Numbered from the stretch's first letter, positions 11,296-22,221 are shown. The stretch: 64,000 bases of DNA from Phialophora verrucosa (GCA_002099365.1 MSED01000002.1:1612001-1676000), one strand, 5' to 3'. The notes: generated by a model not told the origin, from the sequence alone. Numbers and translations are program-made.

Positions 11296-11898
11296 ATGGA
11301 AGACGGAAAGAACGCCAACCCGGTTATCCTCAATCCCTCCGATTTGCCCACTCGGAAGCGGCGGGCATCAGCACGAGATGATCGCGCCCACGGTGATTCA
11401 AGCTTTGTCTATCCGGCACCGTCTTTTGCCATAGACCCCTTCAGGCGTTCGGCAAGTCCTTTGCTATCCGAGGGAAGCGACAGTGATGCAGAGGAAGAGC
11501 CCATCGATGCCCAGGAGATTTACGACCTGATAGCCACCATGTCCGACCCTGAGCACCCCATAACCCTGGGCTCGCTGGCTGTCGTATCGCTACCCGACAT
11601 ATCCATCATGCCCACCATCCCGAACCGGCCGAACTCGAACCTCCAAACCGTGACCGTTTTGATCACACCCACCATCCAACACTGCAGTTTGGCCACTGTG
11701 ATAGGCCTGGGAGTCCGTGTTCGGCTGGAGGAATCCTTGCCTCCCAGATTTAGGGTTGACGTCAGGATAAAGGAGGGTACACATTCCACCGCGGACGAGG
11801 TCAACAAGCAGCTCGCCGACAAAGAAAGAGTGGCTGCGGCATTATGGAATCCAACACTGCAAAGCTTTATTAAAAAAATGCTGGAGACATGCGAGTGA
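11296..11898 (+). CDS. CIA2: MIP18/CIA2-type cytosolic iron-sulfur assembly factor
   Basis: Intronless, 200 residues. Residues 70-200 are a MIP18/DUF59 domain: EIYDLIATMSDPEHPITLGS, a TPTIQHCSLATVIGL motif with the conserved reactive Cys130, then LPPRFRVDVRIKEGTHSTAD and VNKQLADKERVAAALWNP. This matches Cia2/FAM96B, which with Cia1 and Met18 forms the CIA targeting complex that inserts Fe-S clusters into cytosolic and nuclear proteins such as polymerases and helicases. The N-terminal 65 residues are disordered and polar, ending in an acidic SDSDAEEEP patch. A short loop insertion (near residues 105-115, PTIPNRPNSN) separates two strands. The start has a good context (CGCCATGGAAG). An MIP18-domain paralogue is the only alternative, since the full C-terminal CIA2 signature is present. 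Confidence 0.93.
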   Translation: MEDGKNANPVILNPSDLPTRKRRASARDDRAHGDSSFVYPAPSFAIDPFRRSASPLLSEGSDSDAEEEPIDAQEIYDLIATMSDPEHPITLGSLAVVSLPDISIMPTIPNRPNSNLQTVTVLITPTIQHCSLATVIGLGVRVRLEESLPPRFRVDVRIKEGTHSTADEVNKQLADKERVAAALWNPTLQSFIKKMLETCE

Positions 11899-13051
11899 AC
11901 AAGGCACTCTGTACCCTGAATACCTCGTCAGCCGTGGTCGTCAGAGAATTGATCAGACGACCCGATCCACCATCGGTACACCGAGCTGTCCACAGCGCTA
12001 TGCCGGCATTGTGCTGCATGGCGCTGCATAGCAACTGCCTCAGACATCACACGACGTCCAAGGAGCTGCAGAAGCAGAGAGCCGTTATCCGGGCGTCGAT
12101 CTCCAATGAGTAACGTGAGATTCAATGCTCATTTGAGCCATGTCGAGCTTTGGTCATTTTCAGGACCCTGAAATGTCTGGCGCAAAGGGCACATCCATGC
12201 ACGTGGACAGTCTATCTCTGCAAATGGGTCCTTTCTGGCGTTTTGCCCAATGTTGTGACCGCGGATGCCATTGTGACTGGTCAGGCCAACCGGATTCTGG
12301 AAAACGTTCATTCGACGCTGTAGTATATATCCTGGCGCTTGTGCACGAGAATCAATAGCTGCCTCTTTGGGAGCACGACCGGCCTGATGGAGAGGACGTA
12401 GAACGGGGTGACTGTGCAGTATCCCGCTTCAGTCAGAACGCACCGAATCCGGCGCGTGCAACTACTCTGCTTGGCAGCTCTATACGAAAAGTAGCCAAGA
12501 GTACACTCAGCATTAGCTGATATGCCATGAATTAGTCGGATATATGTGTCAGGACAGTAAGGCTGACGCTGGTGTTCACGGCGCTCGGCGCGCGTCTGTG
12601 TCGGGGGCACAAGAACGAGGCGTTCCGGAGGTTCCCCCAGGTGTCACGGTGTCACGGCTAGCAGGAAAGTGAGAGAGTTCCCAGCGACGGCCTGGGCCGC
12701 GAACAGAATGTTTTCGCCTGGCGAGGCTCACGCAGCTTGCCTGGAGCCACCGGTCATTGGCGGACCTGGACAAGTGGCGGGATGTTTGGTGTGGGGTGGC
12801 GAGGCGTGCATTAGTCAAATACACCGCGAAAAATTGATTGCATGTTCATTACAACTGTATTTCGCCGGTCCAGGCTCGGATAGAAGTTCCTCAACTGCGC
12901 GGAGTAGTCGTACATAGTAGTCGTACGAGCGGAATGCTCGTGGCTCGGCGCTGAACATGACGGCTTCATTACAACTTGTTACCACCGCAAGATTGCTCCA
13001 CGGCCCTTTTCTCGACGTTGATTTGAAACCAATCACAGGCACAGATCTGCC

Positions 13052-13057
13052 CACGTG
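13052..13057. promoter_or_regulatory. CACGTG E-box upstream of the MFS transporter
   Basis: A palindromic CACGTG about 1.05 kb before the transporter start. Pho4 and NUC-1 type bHLH phosphate regulators bind CACGTG, so it could link the transporter to phosphate starvation. A single distant hexamer is weak evidence. Confidence 0.2.
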
Positions 13058-14032
13058 TATATCGACCTCACTTCTCTTTCGCTCTTTCAAGATCCCACAA
13101 CTCAAAACCGCGTCGGGCCAACATCCAGTCTCGTGCTTGGCTTGAAGATCCCCATTGCACACAAATGAACTGGCGCCGCTCATCTGCCGGCAACAGGCAA
13201 TAACAGACGAGCAGGCACTGCAACGGTCCTCCCGAGCACTGGGTGAAGCAGATCTGACCAGGAGTACGAGTATGCTCAAAATCGCCAATACTCTTAGCGA
13301 TACCAAGCTTTTCACGGCGCTGTTCGTGATACCAAGCTCACGGGTGGCTTTCGTCATTGTTACTCATCCGCCAGCAATGTGGCGCGTCGTCTTGTCGTCG
13401 CCGTCTCGTCGGAAGGGCTCAAGTATAGCTGCTTCGAGAAAACGAGGCCGTGCCGTTGACTATTGATCCCGCTTATGATGATCCCTGATGTCGCCTGCTG
13501 ACGAGTCTCCAGCTGGCGAGCGCTCCACCTACGACCCTCCATCGTCTACCTTGCCCTCCCTTCCAGCCTCTTATCGATCGTCGGGCTTAAGCCAGCAAGT
13601 CACATCATCAGCCCGCAGCGTCGACCCCCTAATCTCATCGATTACCCTTCCCTCTCGAATACCAATGGCGCTGGCACGCTGCAGGTGCCCCGAAGACCCT
13701 TGCTTCGGCTGCTGGACGAATCAGTCCACCGACCTTGAACTCGTGGCTACACACGAGGCTTCTTCTGGCACTCTGCGGCCGTCCTCAGCTCCTCTTGTAG
13801 TATCACAATTGGATAAAATGGGCTGTCCCTTCATCCGCCTGATCCGAGATAACTTAAGCTTTTTATACTCGGCACTACCAAGCGTCAAGCTTGCCCCAAT
13901 CGCCGAGTCGTCTTGGCCTCCGTCAAGGTTTGCTTTTTCTTCGCCCGGCTCCACTTGCTCTGGTTGGGAAAAAACTGAAGCTGCGTCTTCCCCATAAATC
14001 GCGGACATGCCCTCTTTGACTTCTGCTCCGGT

Positions 14033-14039
14033 TATATAA
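14033..14039 (+). promoter_or_regulatory. TATA box of the MFS transporter
   Basis: TATATAA lies 66 bp before the ATG. The spacing suits a core promoter with a short 5' UTR and hints at regulated, strong expression. Confidence 0.6.
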
Positions 14040-14104
14040 GTCACTTTCATTTCGCGGCCTTGCACTGCATCTTTGTTGCATCTGTATCATACTCCCCGGT
14101 CACC

Positions 14105-16114
14105 ATGGCTGCCAACGGAGAGGCCGCTGACACCTATGATGATGTGACCCGGTTTGGTCCCAACCCGCCTCATGGCCCGGACATTTCGGGTGGCCACCCG
14201 CCATTCGAGGATCCCCATATCGACATGACCTCGAACGAAAAGGAAGTCTTCAAGTACTTGCTGAAGCCCGACGACATGTACGACGAAAACGGCGTGTACT
14301 GGGCCGACCTTCCCATCTTCAAACGGGCCAGGTTCGTCAGCAAGGTCAACCGACAGGAGACTCGGAGGGAATTTGCCGCCTTCTGGCAAATGTTCAAGAA
14401 CGACCCCCTCGCACCCATCGGCTTCTACATGCGTAACATGGTCCTGCCCGGTGCCGGTCTCGGTCTGGAAGGTTACGTCTTGTTCTCCATCGGCAACATC
14501 AAGCCTCTCTTCCAAGCCGCGTTCCCCGACTGCTGGAAGTCCAACGAGATCTGCGACAAGACCTGGGTCAACGCCATCGACTACCTCGAAATCTGTGGTA
14601 TCATTGTCGGTCAAATCCTCGTCGGCTTCATTGGCGACTGGATCGGGCGTCGTTGGGGTCTTATTCAAGATGCCACCATCATGTTCATCGGTCTGATCAT
14701 GCTGGTCTGCGCGTGGGGTGTCACCCAGAACGGCTGGGTCATTTGCTACGCGTGGTCCTTGTTCTTCTACGGCATCGGTGTCGGTGGTGAATACCCCATG
14801 ACTGCCACCTCTGGTATGGAGAACGCCGTCGGCTCGGGCAAGGTGTCGACGCGTGAAGATCGTCTCCACCGTGGCCGTAAAGTCGTCAGCGCCTTCTTGA
14901 TGCAGGGTTGGGGTCAATTCTTCAACCAGGTCATCCTGATCCTCCTGCTCTTGATCTTCCACCACGGCAGCGGAAACGCCCCGTACTCCAAGGTCGCTGC
15001 TCAATACACCTACCGTGTGTCGTTCGCCATCCCTGCTGTCGGCACCGCCTGGCTCATCTACTTCCGTACCTACAAGGTCAAGGCCAGCGCCAACCGACAA
15101 CTTCGTATTGCGAAGAAGAAGAACGCCGTCACCGGATACGACGTCGAGTCCCTGAAGTTGACCTTCTACTACTTCGGCGGTCGTGTGATCGCCACCGCTG
15201 GTACGTGGTACATGAACGACGTCTTCTTCTACGGCAACAAGCTCTTCCAGAGCGAGTTCATTCACGTCATCATGCCCACTAGCAATTCCATCATGCCGGC
15301 CTGGCTGTACAATCTGATCAACGTCGGCGTCTCACTGTGCGGTTACTACCTTGCCAGCTTCTTGGTCGACAACAAACTCTACGGCCGCAAGCACATGCAA
15401 TCCCTGGGTTTCTTGATGGACTTCATCTTCTTCATCATTCCCGGCACCCAGCTCAAATACTACACCTCCAAGGAGCACATCAAGGCGTTCCAGGCCATGT
15501 ACTTCCTGTCGTCTTTCTTCCAGCAATTCGGACCCAATTGCGTCACCTTCCTCGCCGCCGCCGAAGTCTACCCGGTCGCCGTCCGTGCCACCGCCCACGG
15601 TTTCTCCGCCGCGGTCGGCAAACTGGGCGCCCTGACCGCCGCGGTCGGCTACAGCTACTGGTCCACGCAGACCAAGTTCTGGGTCGTCCCGTGGTTCGGG
15701 CTCGCGGGCGTCATCCTCAACGTTGTCTGGATGCCCGACACCACCGGCCTGGATCTCAAAGAGCAAGAACGCCGCTGGGCGTACATCCGCGCCGGCCGCG
15801 AGCAGGACTACCACGGCATTGCCATCCACCCCAAGCATCTGAGTCTGTGGGAGCGCATGCGCGGCGTCGGCAAGCACTACGACCCGGAGCTCGACTACCA
15901 GCAGCGCATCGAGGAGATGCGTGGCGAGTGGGAGGAACGCATGCAGGCCAAGGCGGAGGAGAAGGAGCTGGCCGACCATCTCGCCGACGACGAGGCCTTC
16001 CACTCCGAGGTCTCCTCTTACTTCAAGCGCTCCACCAAGTCGCCCAACCTGCAGGGGATGGAGAACGAGAAGATCCCTCCGGCCGAAGGCCTGAACGGCG
16101 CCAACGGCATCTAA
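14105..16114 (+). CDS. MFS transporter of the phosphate/glycerophosphodiester (Git1-like) type
   Basis: Intronless, 669 residues, start in a strong context (CACCATGGCT) 66 bp below a TATA box. A hydrophilic N terminus of about 110 residues is followed by some twelve membrane segments. MFS signatures include GFIGDWIGRRWGLIQD after the second helix and GIGVGGEYPMTATS, the GEYP form seen in Git1 and Pho84-related carriers; later come QFGPNCVTFLAAAEVYPVAV and RATAHGFSAAVGKLGA, typical of the second half. The long charged C-terminal tail (from about residue 560) is cytosolic. The likely role is proton-coupled uptake of phosphate or glycerophospho-compounds at the plasma membrane; the substrate cannot be decided from sequence. 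Codon use is strongly C-ending, which suggests high expression and explains the long antisense open frames opposite it. Confidence 0.88.
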   Translation: MAANGEAADTYDDVTRFGPNPPHGPDISGGHPPFEDPHIDMTSNEKEVFKYLLKPDDMYDENGVYWADLPIFKRARFVSKVNRQETRREFAAFWQMFKNDPLAPIGFYMRNMVLPGAGLGLEGYVLFSIGNIKPLFQAAFPDCWKSNEICDKTWVNAIDYLEICGIIVGQILVGFIGDWIGRRWGLIQDATIMFIGLIMLVCAWGVTQNGWVICYAWSLFFYGIGVGGEYPMTATSGMENAVGSGKVSTREDRLHRGRKVVSAFLMQGWGQFFNQVILILLLLIFHHGSGNAPYSKVAAQYTYRVSFAIPAVGTAWLIYFRTYKVKASANRQLRIAKKKNAVTGYDVESLKLTFYYFGGRVIATAGTWYMNDVFFYGNKLFQSEFIHVIMPTSNSIMPAWLYNLINVGVSLCGYYLASFLVDNKLYGRKHMQSLGFLMDFIFFIIPGTQLKYYTSKEHIKAFQAMYFLSSFFQQFGPNCVTFLAAAEVYPVAVRATAHGFSAAVGKLGALTAAVGYSYWSTQTKFWVVPWFGLAGVILNVVWMPDTTGLDLKEQERRWAYIRAGREQDYHGIAIHPKHLSLWERMRGVGKHYDPELDYQQRIEEMRGEWEERMQAKAEEKELADHLADDEAFHSEVSSYFKRSTKSPNLQGMENEKIPPAEGLNGANGI

Positions 16115-16540
16115 AGGGCCTTGGTCTGCTCGGCTCGACTTGGCCGGCTTGGTGCTTAGAGGGGTTTAGGGAGTCAGATCACATAGCTTGAGCTCAAGAG
16201 GGGCGGTTTTAGAGAAGAACGCGTACGAGTAATGCGATGACGGAGTTTTAATGTCCGGAACATATATACTGTCAACAACAACATTACATCACGGTCTGAC
16301 CATCATTCGTCCATGCATGCATGCATTCCTTCCTTCTCTTTTGGCGCCCCGTCTATGCCAGAGCAGGTGAGTTCATCGCAGCAGAAGTCAACCCGACCCA
16401 ATCCAGCTCAACCTCACCAAAACCTAACTCGGACTGTCCGCGTGGTGTGTGTATTGCACTCCGGTGCACTGCACTCCGCTGCGCTGTGCTTTTATTGTTG
16501 TCGTTGCTGCTGCCCCGCCTTGCTTTCTTTGTGCTGATGT

Positions 16541-16620
16541 ATACTGTACTTTACTGTACTTTACTGTACTGTACCGTGGCGTGGCGTGGCGTGGCGTGAT
16601 GTGTTGTGATGTGTTGTGAC
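16541..16620. repeat. Compound minisatellite: 10-mer TACTGTACTT, 5-mer GTGGC, 10-mer GTGTTGTGAT
   Basis: Three abutting arrays: about three copies of a TACTGTACTT-like unit, then four to five GTGGC units, then two GTGTTGTGAT/C units. The switch from one motif to the next with no spacer suggests successive slippage events. Confidence 0.85.
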
Positions 16621-16802
16621 ATACTACACAGCAATGTACCTTGATATCTCGGAACCAGCGGGCAAACCATCCCGTGGAGCGAGCAGAGCGAGTCACCTGG
16701 GACTTGGACTTGGACTTTGACTCGACGTGACCTGAGTTGTCTTCTCGTCCGATAGATATTCATGCCCTCTTTCGTATTGTTATGCTCTATGGATGGCGTG
16801 AT

Positions 16803-16838
16803 ACACTTACTCACTTACTCACTTCCTCACGTACTCAT
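16803..16838. repeat. Degenerate 8-bp tandem repeat (ACTCACTT)
   Basis: Four to five units of an eight-base ACTCACTT-type motif, becoming imperfect toward the right end. Confidence 0.7.
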
Positions 16839-16874
16839 GCCTTATCTACATCGAGGAATAAATTATGCATTGTA

Positions 16875-16910
16875 CCGACACTGACACTGACACTGACACC
16901 GACACTGATA
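16875..16910. repeat. Six-copy hexanucleotide repeat (CTGACA)
   Basis: Six consecutive hexamers CCGACA, CTGACA (three times), CCGACA, CTGATA. Confidence 0.9.
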
Positions 16911-17241
16911 TACAGACTTGATGGCAGAGCACACCTAACCTAACCCAACCCCGCCAACATGCACATGGAGTGGGGCGGAGTGGAAGCCAATATGGACATC
17001 GGGCTGTCATACTGTGGTGTACCTGCAGCAGGGGCCCGTCACGGATAACGTGGCTTTCGTGGACGATGACGACGTCGAGAGCATCGACAACAACGACAAC
17101 AGGAGGCAAGCAAGGGTAAGAAAGGCACCTCGATACGTCAACGATCACTGGCTCTTCATTCAGCACTTTTATCTGGCTTTTTGGACTGTCCGTCCCTTGG
17201 CCCCTCCCTCCCTCTGCATCGAGGTCTGCGCCCTCCCCGCC

Positions 17242-20200
17242 TTATTCCTCCTCACTCACCCACTCTTCTCCCTCTTCCTCCTCCTCGTCCTCCTCCTCCA
17301 CATCCAACCTCCTCTCCAACCCGCCGACGACCTCCCTCGCCACATTCAACGTCCCCTGCATGCTCTCCAACAGCCGCGTCAACTCGGCCTCGACCTCCTG
17401 GTTCGACGCGTTCGCCGCCATCACCGCCATACTAGGCGGGCTGGCCGGCGGGACCCACGCCACAACCGGACTCCTCATCCCAACAGGGATGGCGGTCGCG
17501 GTCGAGATCTGCGACGAGTTGGACGCGCGGTGCGCATTTGCCATCCCGTTTGGATGGGCATGGCCCGGACCCGGGAACCCGTCCTCGCCAATCCGCGCAG
17601 GCCGCCCCATTGCGTACGGCGATGGACCCGGTCCGTTCGCCGTCAACTGCGTGTTCACCCCGGACGACCGTCCGGAGAACATGGTGCGTCCGCGGCCGGA
17701 GTAGAATTGCCCCATGTTGATGTCTTCATCCATGGTGGCCGGGCCGGGGTGGTCGCCGTTGACGTCGTCTCGCTCGAGACCGAACGGGTCCACGTCCGTT
17801 GACGAGGCCGAGACGTCGCTGTATGCTTCTGACAAAGCAGTCGACGGGCGGGGAATCTCTTGCTCCTCGGCGGTATTGAAGTCTTGAAGTGTGACAGGCA
17901 TGGTCATTTGGCGCATTAGTGGTGCGGGACGGGTGGGTGTTGGGCGCGATGCGGGCATGGGTTTTTGATGGGCGAGTGCGCTAGGAGGAGACGCTTCGGG
18001 GGATTCTTGATCGTCATTCGTGGCTTTTGCTTCGGCCATGGCCGTCGAGAAGGACCATTCCATCGTCGCGTGTTTTCTGGCTTTCTTTTCAGGGTCTGAG
18101 GGTGCGGATATCTCCTCGTTGCTTGGGCCAGGGGCATCTTCTTTTGGTTCTTCGTCCGGGATCTGGATCTGCGGGATGTTAACTGACGCTTCGGACATGG
18201 CGCTTGCAAAGGACCAGTCCATGGTTGTGTGGCCGGGACGCGACGACGTGATTTCCGCAGGCTCTTGCAGCTCCGGTGCCTTGGTTCTGTTCTTAACAGT
18301 CCAATCTTCCTGGGATGTGGCAAAATCGCGGTGGGCGGTGCTGGGAGGGACTTCTTCAGCTGACGAAGCTCTTCTAGCTGTCAGAGATTGATTGTTGGGG
18401 TCTCGAGGCCCTTTGGAATTCGCTCGCTTTTCGCGAAGTGTCGATGCATCAGCGAGTCTGATGGTCTCCTCTCTCATGGGTGCCCCCGCGAACGCCGTCT
18501 GTATTTTATCCTCCGTTCTTGGTGGTGCAGCAGCGATAGCGTAGTCTGCTTCGTCAAAGTCTCCAAGGTCAATGGCGACCGATGCGATTGAGCTCGGTCG
18601 GTCTTCTGCCATGGCCCGGAAAGGTAAGTCGGATATTCGACGGTGTTCAGGAATAGGAACGAAATCGGTTTTGGTTTTATATTCGTAGGCGGGCTGATCT
18701 TGGTCGAAGATGTTCGAAAGATCTGCGCCGCGCTTGACGCGGGCTTCGAAGTTTGCCTTTTGAGCGGCCGTCATTTCTTTCGGTGGTGAGAGTTCGCCGA
18801 CTCTGCGCAGGCCTTTGGGTGTCTGCTCTCCTTCCAGGGCCTCGTTGGAGCCCAGATCTGAGAAGTCTGGAATCTCCATTATGGCAGAGACACGTCGCTC
18901 GAAATCTTGAGTCATGCTGAAATTCCATTCGTCGTCGGCGTCGATGTCGGCGTCGGATCCAGGCACGGAAGCAGCAGCAGCGCCGCCGGGCATGAAGAGG
19001 GACACTCTCTGGCCGCCTTGAAAGAGCCACGCATAGTACGTCTCGACGAGCTCCGTGAGCATGCTTGTCGGGTGTGACTCTTCGGTATCTCGGAGGAATT
19101 CGTGCTCAAGGACATCTTTTATCGAAGGTCGTGTTGCAGCGTCGGGAGTGAGGGTATACGAGACGAGTGAACTGAGACCATCGCTGAACTCCCCGCTGTC
19201 CGGAAGAGATAGTGCTTGCTTCATCCGTCTCATCCTCATTTTCAGTTGTTGACGTTCACGCAGATCGGCATTGGGAGGTTTGCCCATAGCACACTCATAG
19301 AGGGTGCAGCCGTACTCCCAGACATCCACCTAGGGAGTGGTTAGCTGTGAACCTTTTTACCCAGCATCAAGGCGCGGCCGCGCCCTTGATGGACTTACCT
19401 CGTCTGAGTACTCGGGATTATCTGTCCACAACTCTGGCGGCATCCAGTGCAAAGTTCCAATGAATGTCTTTCTCTTGTCTGTTCGGGTGTCCAGAATCGA
19501 CGCAACTCCAAAGTCGCACAGTTCCAGCCGGCCTTCTTGATGAATGAGGACATTGGCAGCTGAAAGAGACAGAAACGGTCAGCCTCGGATCAGATAACCC
19601 CGCAAAGGCAAGCAGATAGAATTCACCAAGACCTAGACATACCTTTCACATCTCTGTGTATGATGCCAGCTTCGTGCAAGCCTTTCAAAGCCTTCGCCAA
19701 TTCTCTTCCCACAATGACAATGTACTTCTCGGACAATTTGTCCTCTGTGGCTCGCATCAAAGTCTTCACACTGCCACCAGGGCAATATTCACACACCATC
19801 CAAAGCTGACTGTGAACAGGCAAAGCCTCGATCATTCGGTTGAGGTTCTGAGCGCCACTCTCTTGAGCCTGTCGCAAAATGCGGATTTCGCGGTTGAAGT
19901 CTCGAATCTGCTCGTCTTTCGAATCTCCAAAGGCGTGAAAGTCGGCTTCATCAATATCAAGCACTTTGATGGCAACAACTTTGGCCGTGGAAAGCTGGCG
20001 CCTGAGACAGAAGTGAGTAAAGGTCGACATCGAGAGACGGTTTTGAAGCCAATAACTTCAGTGAAACTCACCCCTTGTAAACTCTTCCAAAACTCCCTTT
20101 TCCGATCAGCTCATCAAAGCTGTAGTCGGGCTCTGGTTGCTTGGATCTCTTGCACTTTTCCACTACTGCTTCTTGTTGTTGCTGAGCAAGACGAACCGCC

Positions 20201-21441
20201 TCACGACGGTGTGCGGTCATAGCCGCGGCGGAATCGGGATGAAGACTGTCCATGGTGTGAGTGCCGCCTGCTCGACGACGTCGTCTGACAGAAGCCTTGA
20301 TTCTGGTAAGAGCGGTCACTCTTTCGGATTGATGGTCCGGGCTGGGACGACCCTCAAGAGCTTGGAGTGTCCTTCTACGGTGTTTGATGACTCGCGCGTC
20401 TAATGCTTCTTGATCTCGAAACCCAAGTTCCGACTTGCCTGCTTCGTCGATCGACTCTTGGGAGCGAGGCTGATCAAGAGGACCTTCGTGTGTAGATGGT
20501 GTGGCTTCTGGGCTATGTACTGGCTGAGTTGATGTTGGAGCTGTTGGTGCTCTGGTCTTACGGATGCAGAGAGGAGGTGGAGATAGCGCTTCCCAGAGCG
20601 CTCTGTTTTGGCTGGAGTTAGACGGGTAACCAACAACAGGAGTCTGAGGGAAAGCAACAGGACGAGGCCGAAGAGGCGATCTGCGAGGAACAGGAGGGGG
20701 ACTAGCGAAATCGAAGCTGTCGAATCGATGAGGTGACTTAGGTGGAGGAAGGAGAGGTGCAGGAAAGTCAGTGGTGCTTGAAAGTGAACTGTTGTATGGA
20801 AGCCGCGGTTCGTCAGGTCCAAGGACGTCTCTTGGCGCTGGTGGTCGGCGTTGCTGGAGCGAGGTGTGGTGTCCTCGGGGTGTTGGGGAAGACTGTGGTA
20901 AGGAACTGTTGGGCGAGGAGTCGCTAACGCTGCCTGCTGTTTCACTCTTCTAAAGTGGAGAGCAGGATTCAGGTTCACCACTTGAGATTCCTTGCGCACG
21001 CCTGGGAGTCTTGGGAGGATGCCTGTTTTCAGTTGAGACAGGTGGGCTATTAGTGTATGAGGATGGAGGTGAAGGTAGCGTCGGGTGTTTCTCCCTTCTG
21101 AAACCGGCGAAGAAAGGCGACGTTTGTTGTCGAAGTCGGCTGAGTAGCTTTCCGCTTTTTGATCTGGCGGACGACGGCGGAGAATTCAGTGTGTGCGGCT
21201 GACAATAGTCCTGTCCGACACGCTCAGGGCAGGAGACAGAAGAAGCTGTCCTTTGTTAGTGGCGATCATCCATCTCGGTCGGCACGCCTCTTCATCACAC
21301 CGGCGTCAGATCGACAGCTTCACAGCGTCGCGCCGGTGACGAAAAGGTCAAGCCATTGTTGTCTGGGCCATAAATTGACTTACCAAGGGGTTCCAGAGTG
21401 CTCTCCTCAAGAGACCTCTTCTCTCTGTGGCCTGGCGCCAT
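17242..21441 (-). CDS. STE20/germinal-centre-kinase-type serine/threonine kinase
   Basis: Proposed exons 21384-21441, 20979-21245, 20072-20933, 19643-20001, 19399-19559 and 17242-19329; 1264 residues. The kinase domain (about 376-660) is complete: glycine loop IGKGSFGRVYKG, VAIK (Lys408), HRDVKAANVL (Asp513), DFG (Asp531) and GTLHWMPPELW, of the GCK/MST/Ste20 class. The last four introns are well supported by GTGAGT, GTATGT and GTAAGT donors and motif continuity. The first 375 residues are Pro/Ser-rich and disordered; the two most 5' introns are less certain, and the 45-nt one (20934-20978) is proposed because an in-frame TAG otherwise interrupts coding-like sequence. A shorter protein from an ATG at 20253 is the alternative. 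The C-terminal 500 residues are disordered, contain a repeated TM-D/E-WSF motif, and end in a coiled-coil-like segment (EVEAELTRLLESMQGTLNV) and a glutamate run. Likely role: polarity, septation or morphogenesis signalling; I cannot pick an orthologue. Confidence 0.82.
19365..19391. repeat. 27-nt palindrome inside a kinase intron
   Basis: CATCAAGG-CGCGGCCGCG-CCCTTGATG forms a near-perfect inverted repeat with one bulged base and a NotI site at its centre. It occupies much of the 69-nt intron 19330-19398, between the donor (19398) and the AGCTAAC branch point. Confidence 0.8.
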
Positions 21442-22221
21442 GGTGGTCAGTCTTAGTCGTGATGGTGCAGTGGATGGTGGTGACGAGATGGCGAGGGGGT
21501 GTAGAAACGGCAGCGAGGGGAAGGGGGACCGCCGCCCTCACAGCTCGTTTGCGGTGAAGTGACATACCTTGCCGCCCCACCGTCCAGGGCGATTTCTGTT
21601 CACTTTCTCCGGGTGACAAAAGAGCAGAAATCAACCCCGTTCATGACAATGATGCACCCCGATCGCAGACACTTCAAATGCGATGACAAGTCCCTGCCCG
21701 TCCAGTTACTCCGCCATTGCTAGCGGGACTGGATTGCTGTTGGTGGGAAGTTGTTGCAGACGATGTTCGAGCCCAGATTGAAGCCCTTCTCGACCGCTCC
21801 TGGCTTCAGTCTGGACAGCAGCACCACCTGCATCCTCTCGTCAGTATTTAGGAGTGGCGGCAGTCACGGGTTTGGATTACGGCGGCAACGGTCGCTTTGA
21901 TGCGTGAACGTCTTCAACCAGAATTGGAAAGAAAGCATGGCGGCGGAAAGGGGGGAGTCTCATTCTACTTACGCTAATCCAAAACTATACTAGTGTTGAC
22001 GGCCACTACGATGCATAGACAGCGTAACTCAGCCTTGCACGTGCAGGCGAGGCTGTCGATCGGAATGAACCGAGTTGCGGAGGGCACATGAAGCCGGGCT
22101 TCAGCACATCACAGCGGCGGACGGTGGTCCCTTGATGTCTCGGCGTATCTAATTACACAGCAAGGCTGGTGCCGTCAAGGGCTGGAAACAAAGACATGCC
22201 AGGCACGCTATATTCTCCTAT
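21442..22221. other. Intergenic region between the kinase and PRP16
   Basis: About 780 bp, the presumed promoter and 5' UTR of the kinase followed by the 3' flank of PRP16. An open frame at 21407-21634 overlaps kinase exon 1 in another frame and is not accepted. Nothing else is visible. Confidence 0.4.

Larger units (their letters stand above)
11899..14104. other. 2.2-kb intergenic region upstream of the MFS transporter
   Basis: Contains the presumed long promoter of the transporter. It has a CACGTG hexamer at 13052-13057 and a TATA box at 14033. A 180-codon minus-strand frame (12815-13357) with a hydrophobic N-terminal stretch was considered and not accepted. No other gene is supported. Confidence 0.4.
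16115..17241. other. Convergent intergenic region rich in tandem simple repeats
   Basis: The 1.1 kb between the stops of the transporter and the kinase has no supportable gene but a dense set of short tandem arrays, listed separately. Small frames across the repeats are by-products of the repeat sequence. Confidence 0.6.

Noticed and set aside
12815..13357. 180-codon minus-strand frame with hydrophobic N-terminal stretch and about ten cysteines
   Set aside because: The hydrophobic stretch begins only around residue 18 and is followed by no family-like sequence. There is no TATA box or intron evidence, and opposite-strand frames overlap it. It could be a secreted protein, but support is too thin.
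14087..15265. 392-codon open frame antisense to the MFS transporter
   Set aside because: It mirrors a highly codon-biased gene; the product is Val/Asp/Glu/Gly-rich with no domain. C-ending codons on the sense strand remove stops on this antisense frame. The same applies to the 223-codon frame at 15332-16003.
20400..20999. 199-codon minus-strand frame upstream of the kinase domain
   Set aside because: It overlaps the kinase N-terminal exon in another frame; the frame continuous with the kinase domain is Pro/Ser-rich and better supported.
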